Origin: an uncultured Candidatus Melainabacteria bacterium
GTDB lineage: Bacteria > Cyanobacteriota > Vampirovibrionia > Gastranaerophilales > Gastranaerophilaceae
DNA length: 5,450 nt
Direction: 5' to 3'
Assembly (NCBI GenBank): GCA_946186335.1
Contig: CAMHMW010000121.1
Span: 1-5,450, forward strand
How positions within the stretch are numbered: the first letter of the stretch is position 1; every line of letters starts with the position of its first letter. Positions 1-5,450 of the stretch are shown here, piece by piece. The notes under the pieces are model-generated. The model made no database searches. It was not told the origin of the DNA and saw only the letters and a list, made by a program, of their open reading frames with translations. A program made the translations under genes and the position numbers.

Positions 1-1
1 G

Positions 2-529
2 TGGTTGGGTTCCGTATCGCAGGAAATTGCATCGTCATCAAAAACTTCCGTATATATATCAAAAGGTGATAATCCTGCAAAACGTATTCTGTTTGCTGTT
101 GACGGCTCAAAAACGGCTATGAGTGAGTGCGAAAAATATCTGGATAAGTTCAATTTTTCTGATAAGAAAGTATATATTGCGACAGTTTATGAAAGTCCCG
201 ATTATCTGTTTTTAGAGGGAAATATTGATACTCATTGGATTGGGGATGTAAACAAAAAGCAGAAAGTGAGTTCCGGACTTTTGTTAAATAAATACAAAGA
301 AATGTTTGAACTGCACAATATTAAAGTTTATAAGGCTGCAATTTTAAACGGAAATCCATCCTCAGAGATAATAAGATATGCTTCCGGCGAAAAAATTGAT
401 ACAGTTGTATGTGTAGTCAGAAACAGAAACGTTTTTTCAAAAATTCTGTTAACATCTGTAAGCAGGCGTATTCTTGAAAATTCAAAATCTGATGTCTTTT
501 TAATTAAGTCAAATAGTCTTGCACAGTAA
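2..529 (+). CDS. Universal stress protein, tandem UspA type (5' end beyond window)
   Basis: This is the C-terminal part of a protein with two Usp domains; the start lies left of the window. Residues are numbered from the Leu codon at position 5. The reading frame is open from base 2, and residues 2-20 (GSVS...TSVYISK) look like the closing helix and last strand of a first Usp domain, including the Gly-Ser of the nucleotide-binding motif. A second, complete Usp domain follows from about residue 26 to 168: it opens with KRILFAVDGS, has a GNPSSEI segment at 116-122, and closes with TSVSRRI...DVFLIK. Usp proteins are cytoplasmic, often dimeric, and some bind ATP through a GxxG-x9-G(S/T) motif. 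In the second domain that motif is degenerate (VVRN at 137-140, then TS at 150-151 instead of GS), so this half probably does not bind ATP canonically. The TTG at position 5 is not a credible start because it falls inside the first domain. The gene overlaps the convergent carboxypeptidase gene by 26 bases. The family call is good; the specific role is unknown. Confidence 0.85.
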   Translation, partial: WLGSVSQEIASSSKTSVYISKGDNPAKRILFAVDGSKTAMSECEKYLDKFNFSDKKVYIATVYESPDYLFLEGNIDTHWIGDVNKKQKVSSGLLLNKYKEMFELHNIKVYKAAILNGNPSSEIIRYASGEKIDTVVCVVRNRNVFSKILLTSVSRRILENSKSDVFLIKSNSLAQ

Positions 530-1403
530 TTGTGTTATCACAAACAACCGCATAAGCGCCGTACGGAACAGTTGTTTTAACTTTTGTGTGAGAAAACGGA
601 AAACCTTTTATAACCGGAATTTCAAATTTTTCGGCAATCTTTGAGAATACTGCGTTCAAATATTCCTCATTATCGGGTTCTAAAAAATCTCCCAAAAGTA
701 TTGCAGAAACATTATTTTTAAATTTTTCAATATTAAATAACTGCGTAAAATAGCGGTCAATTTTGTATGACGGTTCATTCAGGTCCTCTGCAAATAACAT
801 AAATTTTTCATCTGGCAGAAAATCAGTTCCGCAAAGACTTACAAATGTTGACAGATTTCCGCCGATAAGAACGCCCTCCGCCTTTTTGAATGTATTATAA
901 TAAACAGGATTATTTGCGATAATTTTAATTTCTTCTGATGTTAAAGTTTTGAAAAACTCACTTTCTGTATATGTATTTATTTCATTTGCAAAATCGCCCT
1001 GAATCATTGGTGACGAGAAAGTGATAAGGTTTGATTTTTTAAGAAATACTGCGTTTAAAACCGTAATATCCGAATATCCGCAAAAGATTTTAGGATTATT
1101 TTTTATTAGTTCATAATCAATATTATCTATTAATCTTAACGCCCCGTACCCGCCTCTGGCACAAACAATTGCATTAACGGAATTATCACTAAATGCATCA
1201 TGCAAATCAGAAAGGCGTTCCTCATCATTTCCGGAAAAGTACCTGTCCGAATTATTTATATTATTACCTAACTTAACATTAAACCCTTTACTTTCAAAAT
1301 ATTTTTTGCCCGATAAAATTTTTTCATAATCAATATTACCTGCAGGTGCAATTATCGCAATCGCATCCCCTTTTTGTAATTTTTTTGGTTTAAGTAAGTT
1401 CAT
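504..1403 (-). CDS. LD-carboxypeptidase, peptidase family S66 (LdcA/MccF-like)
   Basis: S66 enzymes are Ser-Glu-His peptidases. LdcA types remove the terminal D-Ala from murein tetrapeptides in the cytoplasm during peptidoglycan recycling; MccF types cleave microcin C-like peptide-nucleotides. The 299 residues match the usual family length. The N-terminal half has KKLQKGDAIAIIAPAG (7-22), the conserved ARGGYGALRL stretch (82-91) and GYSDIT with the nucleophile Ser111. The C-terminal half has the GGNLST segment (181-186), LFAEDLNE with the predicted catalytic Glu206, and FSHTKVKTTVPYG with His272. All three catalytic residues are present, so it should be active. No signal peptide is seen, as expected for a cytoplasmic enzyme. 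The start ATG (complement of 1401-1403) is supported by a Shine-Dalgarno-like GGGTGA just upstream. It is divergent from dnaX across 43 bases and overlaps the usp gene tail to tail. LdcA is likelier than MccF because there are no microcin genes nearby, but sequence alone does not separate them. Confidence 0.93.
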   Translation of the reverse strand: MNLLKPKKLQKGDAIAIIAPAGNIDYEKILSGKKYFESKGFNVKLGNNINNSDRYFSGNDEERLSDLHDAFSDNSVNAIVCARGGYGALRLIDNIDYELIKNNPKIFCGYSDITVLNAVFLKKSNLITFSSPMIQGDFANEINTYTESEFFKTLTSEEIKIIANNPVYYNTFKKAEGVLIGGNLSTFVSLCGTDFLPDEKFMLFAEDLNEPSYKIDRYFTQLFNIEKFKNNVSAILLGDFLEPDNEEYLNAVFSKIAEKFEIPVIKGFPFSHTKVKTTVPYGAYAVVCDNTITVQDYLT

Positions 1404-1406
1404 ATT

Positions 1407-1412
1407 TCACCC
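1407..1412 (-). promoter_or_regulatory. Shine-Dalgarno of the LD-carboxypeptidase gene
   Basis: The minus strand reads AAAGGGTGAAATATG. The GGTGA core pairs with the anti-Shine-Dalgarno end of 16S rRNA in the right register for the ATG at 1403, and supports that start. The same bases on the other strand form the candidate -35 of dnaX. Confidence 0.55.
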
Positions 1413-1437
1413 TTTTTAAATTCTTATTTGCTATAAT
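1407..1437 (+). promoter_or_regulatory. Predicted dnaX promoter with extended -10, giving a leaderless start
   Basis: A perfect TATAAT lies at 1432-1437 preceded by TG at 1429-1430, forming an extended -10 (TGCTATAAT). A weak -35 candidate, TTCACC (4 of 6 to TTGACA), lies at 1407-1412 with a long 19-base spacer. The predicted transcription start is near A1444, only about 3 bases before the dnaX ATG. The 20 bases before the ATG are A/T-rich with no purine-rich Shine-Dalgarno. Confidence 0.6.
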
Positions 1438-1438
1438 A

Positions 1439-1447
1439 ATTTTATCA
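1439..1447 (-). promoter_or_regulatory. Predicted extended -10 for the LD-carboxypeptidase gene
   Basis: On the minus strand this reads TGATAAAAT, a TG-extended -10 matching TATAAT at 5 of 6 positions. The predicted start near 1432 gives a leader of about 29 bases before the ATG. No convincing -35 is seen; upstream bases would lie inside dnaX. It sits one base from the opposing dnaX -10. Confidence 0.4.
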
Positions 1448-3261
1448 TGAATACGAACTATATGCCTTTATACAGAAAATACCGTCCGCAGACCATTGAA
1501 CAAATAGTCGGACAGGAACACATAAAAAAAGCGCTGGCAAATGCGATTAAAACAGATAGAATTTCTCATGCCTACCTTTTTACGGGTCCGAGAGGAACAG
1601 GAAAAACCTCAACTGCAAGAATTTTTGCCAAATCTTTAAATTGTCAAAACGGACCGACAATTACACCATGCAACGAGTGTGAGAACTGCAAAAATATTAC
1701 AAATTCAATACCGATAGATGTTATTGAAATTGATGCGGCAAGTAACCGTTCAGTCAGCGATGCTGATGAAATTATTCAAAAAGTTGCATTGGCACCTGTT
1801 CAAAGCCGCTACAAAATTTATATAATTGATGAAGTTCACATGCTGACAAATCAGGCATTTAATGCTTTGTTGAAAACTCTTGAAGAACCTCCGAAAAATG
1901 TAATATTTATACTTGCAACAACAGAAGTTCACAAGGTTTTGGACACCATTAAAAGCCGTTGTCAAAGATTTGATTTTAAGCGTATTACAACTGATGATAT
2001 CGCCAAACATCTCAGATATATCTCAGATAACGAAAAAATTAATATAACGGATGATGCTCTGTATTATATCGCACAAAATTCAGCAGGTGGAATGCGTGAC
2101 AGTATTGCGTTATTAGATCAGTTAAGTGTTTTAAACTCGCCTGATGTACCCATTTCTGTTGATGATATCAATAATTTACTCGGTAGATTATCGTTTAATT
2201 CATTAACTTCGTTATTTGAAGCTATTGTTTCATCAAGTCAAAATGAGGCGCTTGGCATATTAAACGGCATATATAATGAAGGTAATGAACCGATACAAAT
2301 ATTATCAAACCTTTTGGATTATCTGAGAAATGCACTTATCCTTAAATCAGCAGGTAACGTTGATAATACTGTTATCCAGTTAAATTCGGAACAATTAAAA
2401 ATTTTATCCGATAAGCTTTCAAATATTGAAACACATCAATTAATCTCACTTATTGATAAATGTGCAAATTATATAAAAGAATTAAAACTAACCGCAAACC
2501 CTAAGTTATGGCTTGATGTTGCAATTCTTGATATGGCAAATTTGGCAGAAAATACAAAACTTGAAGATTTACAAAAACGTTTATCTTTAATGGAAAATGG
2601 GGAAGTACACAAGGTGGTCAACACCTCAGCATATAATACTCCGCCTCAGCCCGTTAAAAAGGTCGCACCTGCTCCTCAAAAAGTTCAGGAAACAAAACCG
2701 GCACCACAACCCAAAATTACACCAAATGCGACGGAAGAAGAAGTTTTAACAGCAGAAGTTCCGATGTCAAAAGCACCTGCAACAGATTCTCTTAAAGAGT
2801 TGTGGGCAAGCCTTATAGGAAATGTTCATGGCCCGTCTAGGGCAATTTTACAACAACAGGCATTACCCGTTAAAATTTCACAGGATGAAGTTATTATTTC
2901 GGTTAAAAACCAGATGTGGCTGAGTCAGTTTGCGCAGGACGGAGCAAAACACAAACTGATTGTGGATGCAGTTACCTCAATGTTTGGTTCTCCTGCTAAA
3001 AAAATATTAGTCAGAGAACCTCACTCTGATGATGATAAAATCAGAAAAGAACAAAGTTCAGAGGGTGATGATAAGCCTGCCCCTGCGCCTAAACCTATGC
3101 CGGCACCAAAACCGCAGGAACCTGCGGAAGATGAAATTGAGGAAGCTATATCAATTAAAAATGAACCAAAGCCTGTTCATCATAAAACTGATGATGAATT
3201 TAATCACTCTGACGGCGTAAATATGGTCATTAACCTATTTGACGGGAAACTGATTGAGTAA
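1447..3261 (+). CDS. dnaX: DNA polymerase III subunit tau (clamp-loader ATPase)
   Basis: DnaX forms the ATPase core of the clamp loader, which opens and loads the beta sliding clamp; its C-terminal part ties the loader to the polymerase and helicase. The N-terminal signature is PLYRKYRPQ (7-15). The AAA+ module has Walker A GPRGTGKTS (47-55), a zinc site (Cys66, Cys75, Cys78, Cys81), Walker B with DEVH (128-131), sensor 1 ATT (157-159), the SRC arginine finger (Arg171) and sensor 2 GGMRDS (Arg217). The oligomerisation domain follows to about 375. Then come a Pro/Lys/Ala-rich linker (about 393-446), a folded C-terminal domain (447-523), a second Pro-rich, acidic linker (524-590) and a terminal peptide VNMVINLFDGKLIE (591-604). 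At 604 residues it is a full tau-length protein. The ATG at 1447 has no Shine-Dalgarno and sits 9 bases after a perfect TATAAT; Met6 (1462) is the only close alternative and also lacks one. The ybaB and recR genes that often follow dnaX are absent. Confidence 0.97.
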   Translation: MNTNYMPLYRKYRPQTIEQIVGQEHIKKALANAIKTDRISHAYLFTGPRGTGKTSTARIFAKSLNCQNGPTITPCNECENCKNITNSIPIDVIEIDAASNRSVSDADEIIQKVALAPVQSRYKIYIIDEVHMLTNQAFNALLKTLEEPPKNVIFILATTEVHKVLDTIKSRCQRFDFKRITTDDIAKHLRYISDNEKINITDDALYYIAQNSAGGMRDSIALLDQLSVLNSPDVPISVDDINNLLGRLSFNSLTSLFEAIVSSSQNEALGILNGIYNEGNEPIQILSNLLDYLRNALILKSAGNVDNTVIQLNSEQLKILSDKLSNIETHQLISLIDKCANYIKELKLTANPKLWLDVAILDMANLAENTKLEDLQKRLSLMENGEVHKVVNTSAYNTPPQPVKKVAPAPQKVQETKPAPQPKITPNATEEEVLTAEVPMSKAPATDSLKELWASLIGNVHGPSRAILQQQALPVKISQDEVIISVKNQMWLSQFAQDGAKHKLIVDAVTSMFGSPAKKILVREPHSDDDKIRKEQSSEGDDKPAPAPKPMPAPKPQEPAEDEIEEAISIKNEPKPVHHKTDDEFNHSDGVNMVINLFDGKLIE

Positions 3262-3264
3262 TTA

Positions 3265-4689
3265 TTATACTTTTGCTTTGATTAAATTATCCAGAGCATA
3301 TACCATAACATTTTTAAAATGATTGCACTGAACCTCGTCCTGTGCCTCAAATCTGAGAGTAAATACAGGTTCGGTATTGCTTTGTCTAATCATTGCAAAA
3401 CCACCGTCAAAAACTATTCTCATGCCGTCTAACGTGATAATGTCCTTAATCTCCGTTCCAAACATTTTCGGTTCATTCTTAACTTTTGTTTTTATAGCCT
3501 CAAGCACCTCTTTTTTTAGGTGATTTGGGCAGGGAAAACGGACTTCATCACTTGTAAAAACTTCATCAAACGGTGCTAATAATTGTTCAATCTTAAAATC
3601 AGGATTAAGTGATTTGTGTTTTGCAGCAATTTCTATCATTCTGCAGCCTGCATAAATTGCATCATCAAAGCCGTAATATCTGTCTTTAAAGAAAGTATGA
3701 CCGCTCATCTCGCCGCCAAGTACGGCACGGGTTTCTTTCATTTTCTCTTTGATATATCCGTGTCCCGTTTTACACATCACGGCTGTTCCGCCTGATTTGT
3801 TGATAGTATCAAACAAGACTTGTGAACATTTTACTTCTGATACAACAGTCGGGCTTTCTGAAATAATATCCATAGCATAAATTAAAAGGAGTTTATCTCC
3901 GGTTAACGGTTTTCCTTCTGAATCAACAATACCTATTCTGTCGCTGTCCCCGTCATAGGCAATACCAAAATCCGCATGGTTTTCAATAACAGTTTTTGAA
4001 AGAGTTTCAAGGGTTGACAGAACGCTCGGATTCGGGTGATGGTTCGGAAATCTTCCGTCAGGTTCTGAGAACAACTCAATAACATCACATCCCAGACCTC
4101 TGTATAATTGCGGGCCGACAATTCCGCCGGTTGCGTTTGCACTATCAACAACAACTTTTATCCCTTTTCCGCACATCATAAAATTCTTCTTCATTTCAGA
4201 TATGTATTCGGGTATAATTTCAGTTGAAAAATCTTTGTCGGACAAATTTTCAGGAAGTTGTTTCCAATCAGAAAAAGTTAATTCCTTAACTTCTTTTATT
4301 TGCTGTTCGTTTAATGTTTGCCGATTATAGGTCATTTTCATTCCGTTATATTCTGACGGGTTATGGCTTGCAGTTATAATCATTGCCCCGTCAAGGTTGT
4401 GTGCAACTTCCGAATAATAGCCGATAGGTGTCGGAGCAAGTCCCAAATCTTCAATTATATTAACTCCGCAATCAACAAGTCCGCTGATTAATGCTTTTTT
4501 TAATGACGGAGAATGTAATCTTGCATCCATACAAACGCTGATTTTTAAATCCGAGGGGTTTTTACCGTTTTGAACGGTTAACCACTTAATATAACCAAAA
4601 GCAATATTATAGAATAATTCTTCCGTTATATCTTCGTTATAAATACCCCTGATGTCATTTTTCCCAAATGCGTGTTCGTATCTTTGCAT
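3265..4689 (-). CDS. Phosphoglucomutase/phosphomannomutase (alpha-D-phosphohexomutase, AlgC/ManB-like)
   Basis: This cytoplasmic enzyme interconverts hexose 1- and 6-phosphates through a phosphoserine, feeding glycolysis, UDP-glucose and GDP-mannose synthesis for envelope glycans. All four domains of the superfamily are visible. The FGKNDIRGIY start (8-17) leads to the active-site loop TASHNPSEYNGMK (106-118) with the phosphoserine at Ser108. The metal-binding loop is DGDSDR (246-251), with the three Asp ligands intact. The specificity region is KTGHGYIK (307-314) followed by GEMSGH (326-331). The C-terminal phosphate-binding loop is RQSNTEP (435-441) followed by R446 and E448. The length of 474 is typical of the AlgC class. 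The GEMSGH loop points to phosphomannomutase/phosphoglucomutase rather than GlmM, but which sugar is preferred cannot be read from the sequence. The start is supported by a GGGAG Shine-Dalgarno 9 bases upstream. The gene ends with tandem TAA stops only 3 bases from the dnaX stop, and is divergent from the permease gene across 42 bases. Confidence 0.94.
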   Translation of the reverse strand: MQRYEHAFGKNDIRGIYNEDITEELFYNIAFGYIKWLTVQNGKNPSDLKISVCMDARLHSPSLKKALISGLVDCGVNIIEDLGLAPTPIGYYSEVAHNLDGAMIITASHNPSEYNGMKMTYNRQTLNEQQIKEVKELTFSDWKQLPENLSDKDFSTEIIPEYISEMKKNFMMCGKGIKVVVDSANATGGIVGPQLYRGLGCDVIELFSEPDGRFPNHHPNPSVLSTLETLSKTVIENHADFGIAYDGDSDRIGIVDSEGKPLTGDKLLLIYAMDIISESPTVVSEVKCSQVLFDTINKSGGTAVMCKTGHGYIKEKMKETRAVLGGEMSGHTFFKDRYYGFDDAIYAGCRMIEIAAKHKSLNPDFKIEQLLAPFDEVFTSDEVRFPCPNHLKKEVLEAIKTKVKNEPKMFGTEIKDIITLDGMRIVFDGGFAMIRQSNTEPVFTLRFEAQDEVQCNHFKNVMVYALDNLIKAKV

Positions 4690-4691
4690 AT

Positions 4692-4720
4692 TTCACATCT
4701 CCCGTTATTTAGACTATAAT
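4692..4720 (+). promoter_or_regulatory. Predicted sigma70-type promoter of the permease gene
   Basis: TTCACA at 4692-4697 (5 of 6 to TTGACA), a 17-base spacer, and a perfect TATAAT at 4715-4720 make a strong housekeeping-type promoter. The predicted start near A4727 leaves only about 5 bases before the ATG at 4732, and those bases contain no Shine-Dalgarno, so a leaderless message is predicted. Confidence 0.7.
4699..4703 (-). promoter_or_regulatory. Shine-Dalgarno of the phosphohexomutase gene
   Basis: The minus strand reads GGGAG followed by 9 bases and the ATG at 4689, an ordinary Shine-Dalgarno at a normal distance. It supports the chosen start and shows that this genome does use such sites, in contrast to the two plus-strand genes. 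Confidence 0.65.
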
Positions 4721-4727
4721 TAAATCA
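4719..4727 (-). promoter_or_regulatory. Predicted extended -10 for the phosphohexomutase gene
   Basis: The minus strand reads TGATTTAAT, a TG-extended -10 with 5 of 6 matches. It gives a start near 4712 and a leader of about 23 bases. It overlaps the opposing TATAAT of the permease promoter by two bases (4719-4720). No clear -35 is visible. Confidence 0.4.
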
Positions 4728-4731
4728 TACC

Positions 4732-5450
4732 ATGAAAAAAATCTTTGAAAAACTTGTCAATACTCAGTCGGTTGCGGGGTGGATATTTATTTTACCTGCG
4801 CTTTTGGGAACTTTAATATTCATAATTATTCCGATATTTTGCTCTTTCGGTTTAAGTTTTGCAAAATGGGATTTGCTGAACGACATATCATTTGTCGGTC
4901 TTGATAATTATAAGAATATATTTTCAAGCGATTTGTTTTATAAAATTTTGCTTAACACGGTTGTCTTTGCGTTATCAACCTCAATTTTCGGGGTAATTAT
5001 ACCGCTGATACTTGCCGCAGTTTTAAATTCAAAAATCAGAGGAAGTGATTTTTATAAAACCGCATATTTTTTGCCATTTATAACCCCTATGGTTGTTGTC
5101 GGTGTCGTTTGGGCATGGATTTTTGACCCGAATATCGGCTTTTTAAATCAGGTATTGCACATAAATATTAACTGGCTATATGATTCAAATTTTGCTATGC
5201 CGGCGTTGATTATTGTGTCAGTATGGAAACTTATCGGATATAATATGATAATTTTCTTATCATCACTGTCTGCAATTTCACAAAGTTTGTTTGATGCGGC
5301 AAAAATTGACGGCGCAAATTCAATACAGACATTTAAAAATGTAACCATTCCGCTGCTATCCCCCACAATATTTTTTGTGGTCATTATTACCGCTATAAGC
5401 TCTTTTCAGGTGTTTGACTTAATCTATTTAATGACTCAGGGCGGACCTTT
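4732..5450 (+). CDS. Carbohydrate ABC transporter permease, MalF/UgpA type (3' end beyond window)
   Basis: The frame is open from ATG 4732 to the window edge, giving 239 residues; complete relatives have about 290-300, so most of the gene is here. It is an inner-membrane subunit of a CUT1-family sugar importer, expected to pair with a MalG-like permease, a periplasmic or lipoprotein binding protein and an ATPase. Hydrophobic segments lie at about 14-40, 73-98, 110-131, 157-180 and 211-233. Family hallmarks are GWIFILPAL near the N-terminus (16-24), FVGLDNYKNIF (54-64), FLPFITPMVVVGVVW (113-127), and the cytoplasmic EAA loop DAAKIDGA...IPLLSP (188-211), which docks on the ATPase. The visible end, LMTQGGP (233-239), is also typical. 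No Shine-Dalgarno precedes the ATG, which lies 11 bases after a TATAAT, so the message may be leaderless. The substrate cannot be deduced; partner genes probably lie to the right. Confidence 0.92.
   Translation, partial: MKKIFEKLVNTQSVAGWIFILPALLGTLIFIIIPIFCSFGLSFAKWDLLNDISFVGLDNYKNIFSSDLFYKILLNTVVFALSTSIFGVIIPLILAAVLNSKIRGSDFYKTAYFLPFITPMVVVGVVWAWIFDPNIGFLNQVLHININWLYDSNFAMPALIIVSVWKLIGYNMIIFLSSLSAISQSLFDAAKIDGANSIQTFKNVTIPLLSPTIFFVVIITAISSFQVFDLIYLMTQGGP

Noticed and set aside
530..543. TTGTG-TTAT-CACAA hairpin just after the usp stop as a terminator
   Set aside because: The stem is only 5 A/T-rich base pairs and no T-tract follows on either strand.
1750..2010. 86-codon minus-strand open frame inside dnaX
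   Set aside because: It is a Cys/Phe/Asn-rich shadow of the conserved AAA+ domain with no ribosome site or recognisable fold.
2655..2661. T AAA AAG in the DnaX linker as a possible -1 frameshift site making a gamma-like product
   Set aside because: The E. coli signal is A AAA AAG. Here the first base is T, so the P-site lysine tRNA would have to re-pair on TAA. There is no early -1 stop and no clear downstream stem-loop.
2998..3004. Run of seven A's near the DnaX C-terminus as a slippage site
   Set aside because: Loss of one A would hit TAG at 3008 and a -1 shift would stop at 3027, but seven A's is short for polymerase slippage. The truncated product would still keep the C-terminal domain, unlike gamma.
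3029..3220. 63-codon plus-strand open frame inside the dnaX 3' end
   Set aside because: It is the alternative frame of the low-complexity linker; the composition is Leu/Lys/Met-rich with no domain.
3264..3269. Minus-strand TATAAT between the dnaX and pgm stop codons as an antisense promoter to dnaX
   Set aside because: There is no matching -35 or TG extension, and such hexamers arise easily in AT-rich sequence around TAA stops.
3933..4154. 73-codon minus-strand open frame inside the phosphohexomutase gene
   Set aside because: It is an out-of-frame shadow covering the conserved metal-binding domain, with no start signal.
4693..4698. ATG-TGA start-stop mini-ORF just upstream of and in frame with the phosphohexomutase start
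   Set aside because: It lies between the Shine-Dalgarno and the real ATG, too close to the ribosome site to be used, and is best explained by chance.
5148..5384. 78-codon minus-strand open frame opposite the permease gene
   Set aside because: The opposite strand encodes a convincing permease with the EAA loop here, so this is antisense shadow.

Overview
This window is AT-rich, densely coding bacterial DNA using the standard bacterial code. It holds five protein genes, two of them cut by the window edges: a tandem universal-stress protein (left edge), an S66 LD-carboxypeptidase, the DNA polymerase III tau subunit DnaX, a phosphoglucomutase/phosphomannomutase, and a MalF/UgpA-type sugar ABC transporter permease (right edge). 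I saw no RNA gene, mobile element, CRISPR array or convincing intrinsic terminator. LD-carboxypeptidase implies a peptidoglycan-containing bacterium. The AT-rich coding and gene set fit a host-associated lineage such as gut Melainabacteria (Gastranaerophilales) or a low-GC clostridial/Elusimicrobia-like group. This is an impression from sequence style, not a demonstrated placement.

Layout: the genes alternate strand at every step: usp (+), ldc (-), dnaX (+), pgm (-), permease (+). The convergent pairs are extremely tight: usp and ldc overlap tail to tail by 26 bases (504-529), and dnaX and pgm are separated by 3 bases (3262-3264). The divergent pairs share very short intergenic regions of 43 bases (1404-1446) and 42 bases (4690-4731). 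No stretch over 300 bases lacks a gene, and no two neighbours form a conventional operon.

The most interesting signal is in the two divergent intergenic regions, which are built to the same plan. Each starts with the identical decamer CATATTTCAC on the + strand, which is the start codon plus part of the Shine-Dalgarno region of the minus-strand gene. Each then has a perfect TATAAT only 9-11 bases before the ATG of the plus-strand gene, with no Shine-Dalgarno there. Opposing TG-extended -10 boxes for the minus-strand gene abut or overlap that TATAAT. The prediction is that dnaX and the permease gene are transcribed as leaderless or near-leaderless mRNAs from back-to-back promoters, while their divergent partners have normal 23-29 base leaders with a Shine-Dalgarno.

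Functionally these are mostly separate housekeeping genes: replication (dnaX), hexose-phosphate interconversion for envelope sugars (pgm), murein peptide trimming (ldc), stress response (usp) and carbohydrate uptake (permease). I found no evidence of a new multi-gene system. The novelty here is regulatory and architectural.
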